Assembly (NCBI GenBank): GCA_027079365.1
Contig: JALWVW010000018.1
Location: forward strand, 1-8,791
Length of the DNA: 8,791 nt
From: Campylobacteraceae bacterium
Lineage (GTDB): Bacteria; Campylobacterota; Campylobacteria; Campylobacterales; Sulfurovaceae
Direction: 5' to 3'
Shown here: positions 6,613 through 8,791 of the stretch, one piece after another
How the letters are laid out: the number at the start of each line of letters is the position of its first letter
How positions within the stretch are numbered: the first letter of the stretch is position 1
Notes under the pieces: model-generated
Database searches by the model: none
The model's input: the letters and a program-made list of their open reading frames with translations, nothing else
What the model was told of the DNA's origin: nothing
Position numbers and translations under genes: made by a program

Positions 6613-6639
6613 ATGTTCCTCCCTGTTTTTCTTTTATAA

Positions 6640-6645
6640 ATTATA
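6640..6645 (-). promoter_or_regulatory. -10 box of the adenylate kinase-like gene
   Basis: A perfect TATAAT on the minus strand would start transcription near 6633, leaving a leader of about 20 nt that contains the GGGAGG ribosome site at 6618-6623. No good -35 box stands at the expected distance. It diverges from the promoter of the selU operon, 81 bp away. Confidence 0.55.
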
Positions 6646-6691
6646 ACCTAAATTCTCCTGAACTATACATGATTGTTGCAAAATAGTCTAC

Positions 6692-6721
6692 TGCACTCTC
6701 TAGGGTGTAACTTAGTGCACT
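6692..6721. promoter_or_regulatory. Inverted repeat at the selU -35 position, possible operator
   Basis: TGCACT (6692-6697) and AGTGCA (6714-6719) form an inverted repeat with a 16-nt spacer. The second arm is also part of the palindrome AGTGCACT (6714-6721). The repeat brackets the place where the -35 contact of the selU promoter would fall (about 6704-6709). It could bind a repressor. The arms are short, so chance is possible. It does not resemble the E. coli Zur operator known to me. Confidence 0.3.
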
Positions 6722-6726
6722 CATTG

Positions 6727-6732
6727 TATAAT
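6727..6732 (+). promoter_or_regulatory. -10 box of the selU-znuA operon
   Basis: A perfect TATAAT would start transcription near 6739. This gives a 19-20 nt leader to the ATG at 6759, but no leader to the TTG at 6741, so it also helps to choose the selU start. No clear -35 box is visible. Confidence 0.55.
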
Positions 6733-6758
6733 ATCAAAAATTGCACACTGGACAGATC

Positions 6759-7871
6759 ATGCAACAATCACTGCCCCTTATCGACGATTTCCATTCACTG
6801 GTACTTCAAAATCGTCCCCTGGTCGATGTAAGAGCTCCCGTAGAGTTTGCCAAGGGTGCATTTCCCTATACTGCCAACCTCCCTTTAATGAACGACGAAG
6901 AGCGTCATCTCGTAGGCAAACGCTATAAAGAAGCGGGCAACGAGAAGGCCATGGAACTGGGGCATCAACTGGTCTCTGGGGAGATAAAGGCAGAGAGAGT
7001 GCAAGCATGGATCGACCAAATTCAGCAGGTGCCACAGAGTTATCTCTACTGTTTTCGGGGAGGGCAGCGCTCCCAGATCTCACAGCAGTGGCTCGCAGAT
7101 GCGGGTATCCATATCCCCCGTCTCAAGGGTGGCTACAAAGCCTTCCGAAGTTATCTAATCGCGCAGCTTGAGCGCATTACACTGGACAAGAAGATCTTTG
7201 TTCTAGGGGGGCATACTGGTGCCGGCAAAACCCTGCTGCTCAAAAAGCTTCGAGAAAGTATTGACCTGGAAGGACTTGCCAACCACCGTGGCTCCTCTTT
7301 CGGGCGCTATGCCACGGGACAACCCACCCAGATAGACTTTGAAAATGCCTTAGCCTATGCGCTGATACAGCACGATGATGCCATGCATCCCCATCTTGTC
7401 GTAGAAGATGAGAGCAAAAATATCGGTAGATGCTATATCCCTCCTGCCCTCTTCTCACAGTTCAGTGCTGCAGATGTCATCCTACTGGAGACCTCCCTGG
7501 AAGAGCGGATAGAAATCACCTATGATGAATATGTGCTGGCATCCCAACACCAATATGACAGCGCACTACGCTCCGGTGGTACACCGCACAGCTGGATCGA
7601 GACCATGCGACACAACTTCCAACGCATTTACAAGAGGCTCGGAGACAAAGGCCACAGAGAGCTCACTGCGCTACTGGAAGAGGCATGGAAACATCAGCAG
7701 CAGCACCATGACCCCAGCCTGCACAAGTACTGGATAGCAAGACTGCTGTCTGAATATTACGACCCGATGTATGCCTACCAGATCGGACAAAAAGAGGAAC
7801 GGGTCGTATTTCGAGGCAACCAGACAGAAATTATTGAGTACTTAAATCACATTCACAAGGATAATCTATGA
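6759..7871 (+). CDS. selU: tRNA 2-selenouridine synthase
   Basis: This 370-aa protein (also called MnmH or YbbB) replaces sulfur by selenium at wobble position 34 of certain tRNAs, going through a geranylated intermediate and using selenophosphate from SelD. The N-terminal rhodanese domain shows VDVRAP (22-27) and the active loop CFRGGQRS (98-105) with catalytic Cys98. A P-loop domain follows with GGHTGAGKT (150-158), DLEGLANHRGSSFGR (169-183) and EDESKNIG (216-223). Near the end come EYYDPMY (332-338) and VVFRG (349-353). Length and order match E. coli SelU. I chose ATG 6759 over the upstream TTG 6741: it has GGA 6 nt before it, the protein start then matches the family, and the TTG would sit at the transcript start. 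The gene overlaps znuA by 4 nt. Confidence 0.95.
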   Translation: MQQSLPLIDDFHSLVLQNRPLVDVRAPVEFAKGAFPYTANLPLMNDEERHLVGKRYKEAGNEKAMELGHQLVSGEIKAERVQAWIDQIQQVPQSYLYCFRGGQRSQISQQWLADAGIHIPRLKGGYKAFRSYLIAQLERITLDKKIFVLGGHTGAGKTLLLKKLRESIDLEGLANHRGSSFGRYATGQPTQIDFENALAYALIQHDDAMHPHLVVEDESKNIGRCYIPPALFSQFSAADVILLETSLEERIEITYDEYVLASQHQYDSALRSGGTPHSWIETMRHNFQRIYKRLGDKGHRELTALLEEAWKHQQQHHDPSLHKYWIARLLSEYYDPMYAYQIGQKEERVVFRGNQTEIIEYLNHIHKDNL

Positions 7872-8701
7872 AAAAAATACTTTTGACACTCTGCTTCTCT
7901 ACCATGATAATATATGCTAAACTCAACATTATCTCCAGTATCCTGCCCGAACAGACCTTTATTCAGGCGATCGGGGGAGACAAGATCTCTGTCTCTCTGA
8001 TGGTCAAGCCGGGGAATTCTCCACACACCTATGAGCCCAAACCCTCACAGATGCAAGATATCTCCCATGCCGATCTCTATTTGGCGATTGGTGTAGAGTT
8101 TGAAAAAGTATGGCTGCCACGCTTCAGTAGTCAAAACAGCCAGATGTCAGTCATAGATATCTCCAAGGGTATCGAGAAGCTTGCTATCACAGGAGAGCAT
8201 GAGAAAAAAGGAGAAGAGCATGATCCCCACATCTGGACCAGTCCTGCCAATGCGAAGATCATCGCCAAAAATATTCTAGCTGCACTGACACAGGCCGACA
8301 GTGATCATGCCGCCTACTATCAGCAACGCTACGAAGCTTTGATGGCAAAGATAGAGCAGACAGACCATACCATCGCCAAACTACTCAGCCCTCTGCCAAA
8401 GGAGAAGCGCGCCTTCATCGTCTTTCACCCCTCCTGGGGCTACTTCGCCAAAACATACGGCCTGACACAGATCCCCATCGAGGTCGATGGCAAGTCCCCC
8501 AAACCCCGTGCCGTACAACATCTGATTCAGGAAGCAAGGAGACTCAAGATACAGACAATCCTCACCTCTCCTGAGTTTTCAGACACTATCGCCAAACAGA
8601 TTGCCTCCGAACTACATGCGAAAGTACTCAAAATCAGCCCATTGGCTCCAGACTGGTCTGCCAACCTGATCAGACTGGCAGAGGCGATCGCTGCTCGATA
8701 A
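7868..8701 (+). CDS. Zinc/manganese ABC transporter substrate-binding protein, ZnuA-like
   Basis: This 277-aa protein belongs to the cluster A-I metal-binding proteins (ZnuA/TroA/PsaA). A signal peptide (MKKILLTLCFSTMIIYA, cleavage likely after residue 17) sends it to the periplasm; no lipobox is seen. Likely metal ligands are His53 (PHTYEP), His121 (DPHIW) and His187 (FHPSWGYF). The acidic ligand often present as DPL near the end is replaced by SPL (Ser257), with Glu236 (SPEFSD) as a possible substitute. A short His/Glu loop (HEKKGEEHDPH, 111-121) and three histidines favour zinc over manganese. AAGGA lies 6 nt before the ATG, inside selU, whose stop it overlaps by 4 nt. No ATPase or permease partner is visible in the window. 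Confidence 0.9.
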   Translation: MKKILLTLCFSTMIIYAKLNIISSILPEQTFIQAIGGDKISVSLMVKPGNSPHTYEPKPSQMQDISHADLYLAIGVEFEKVWLPRFSSQNSQMSVIDISKGIEKLAITGEHEKKGEEHDPHIWTSPANAKIIAKNILAALTQADSDHAAYYQQRYEALMAKIEQTDHTIAKLLSPLPKEKRAFIVFHPSWGYFAKTYGLTQIPIEVDGKSPKPRAVQHLIQEARRLKIQTILTSPEFSDTIAKQIASELHAKVLKISPLAPDWSANLIRLAEAIAAR

Positions 8702-8729
8702 TAGCTCATCTAATATTTAAGGCTGAAAT

Positions 8730-8791
8730 ATGAAAAGTACACCTTCGGTGATCATCAGAATATTCCTCTGGGGAGTTTTACTTATTGGTGG
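8730..8791 (+). CDS. Start of a membrane protein, cut by the window edge
   Basis: An ATG 28 nt after the znuA-like stop, with AAGG 7 nt upstream, opens a frame that runs off the right edge. The 20 visible residues (MKSTPSVIIRIFLWGVLLIG) are a short basic N terminus followed by a hydrophobic segment, either a transmembrane helix or a signal anchor. It does not look like the start of a ZnuC ATPase. A ZnuB permease, a membrane sensor or another inner-membrane protein are all possible. It is probably in the selU-znuA transcript, as no terminator is seen in the gap. Confidence 0.6.
   Translation, partial: MKSTPSVIIRIFLWGVLLIG

Noticed and set aside
6741..6758. TTG start extending selU by 6 codons
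   Set aside because: No ribosome site upstream, and it would lie at the expected transcript start after TATAAT at 6727; the ATG at 6759 fits the family N terminus.

Overview
The window looks like a chromosomal stretch of a Campylobacterota (epsilonproteobacterial) organism, most likely a Sulfurovum/Sulfurimonas-type anaerobe or microaerophile. This is inferred from protein character and gene content (ferredoxin-dependent oxidoreductase, short adenylate kinase of about 190 aa, 2-selenouridine synthase), from moderate GC and from tightly overlapping genes. No rRNA, tRNA, CRISPR array or insertion sequence was seen.

Left part (1-913), minus strand: a type II toxin-antitoxin pair, a Phd/YefM-type antitoxin followed 3 bp later by a RelE/ParE-type toxin, with its own promoter-like region containing a 10-bp palindrome. 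A doubtful 50-codon ORF overlaps the toxin stop codon. The first ~107 bases hold only a weak hairpin, possibly the end of a gene outside the window.

Central part (914-5871), minus strand: one compact operon in the order iorA, iorB, paaK, tandem-ACT protein, PaaI-type hotdog thioesterase, and a 150-aa protein with a helix-turn-helix-like start. Most junctions overlap by 4-11 nt or are 1 nt apart. IorAB interconverts aryl-pyruvates and aryl-acetyl-CoA using ferredoxin. PaaK makes aryl-acetyl-CoA from the free acid with ATP. The thioesterase can release CoA, and the ACT protein is a likely amino-acid-sensing partner. Together they form an aromatic amino acid / aryl-acetate module that could run either in degradation or in reductive assimilation.

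Right part: a monocistronic adenylate-kinase-like gene (6031-6612, minus) ends in a clear inverted-repeat terminator. It diverges from a plus-strand operon of selU/mnmH (tRNA 2-selenouridine synthase) and a znuA-like periplasmic metal-binding protein joined by a 4-nt overlap. A membrane-protein start runs off the right edge.

The most unusual points are: the adenylate kinase homologue lacks several residues normally needed to bind AMP and close the lid; the aryl-acid operon ends in an unrecognised coupled gene; a tRNA selenation gene is coupled to a metal-uptake gene; and the octamer GCGATCGC is over-represented. No wholly new system is evident.
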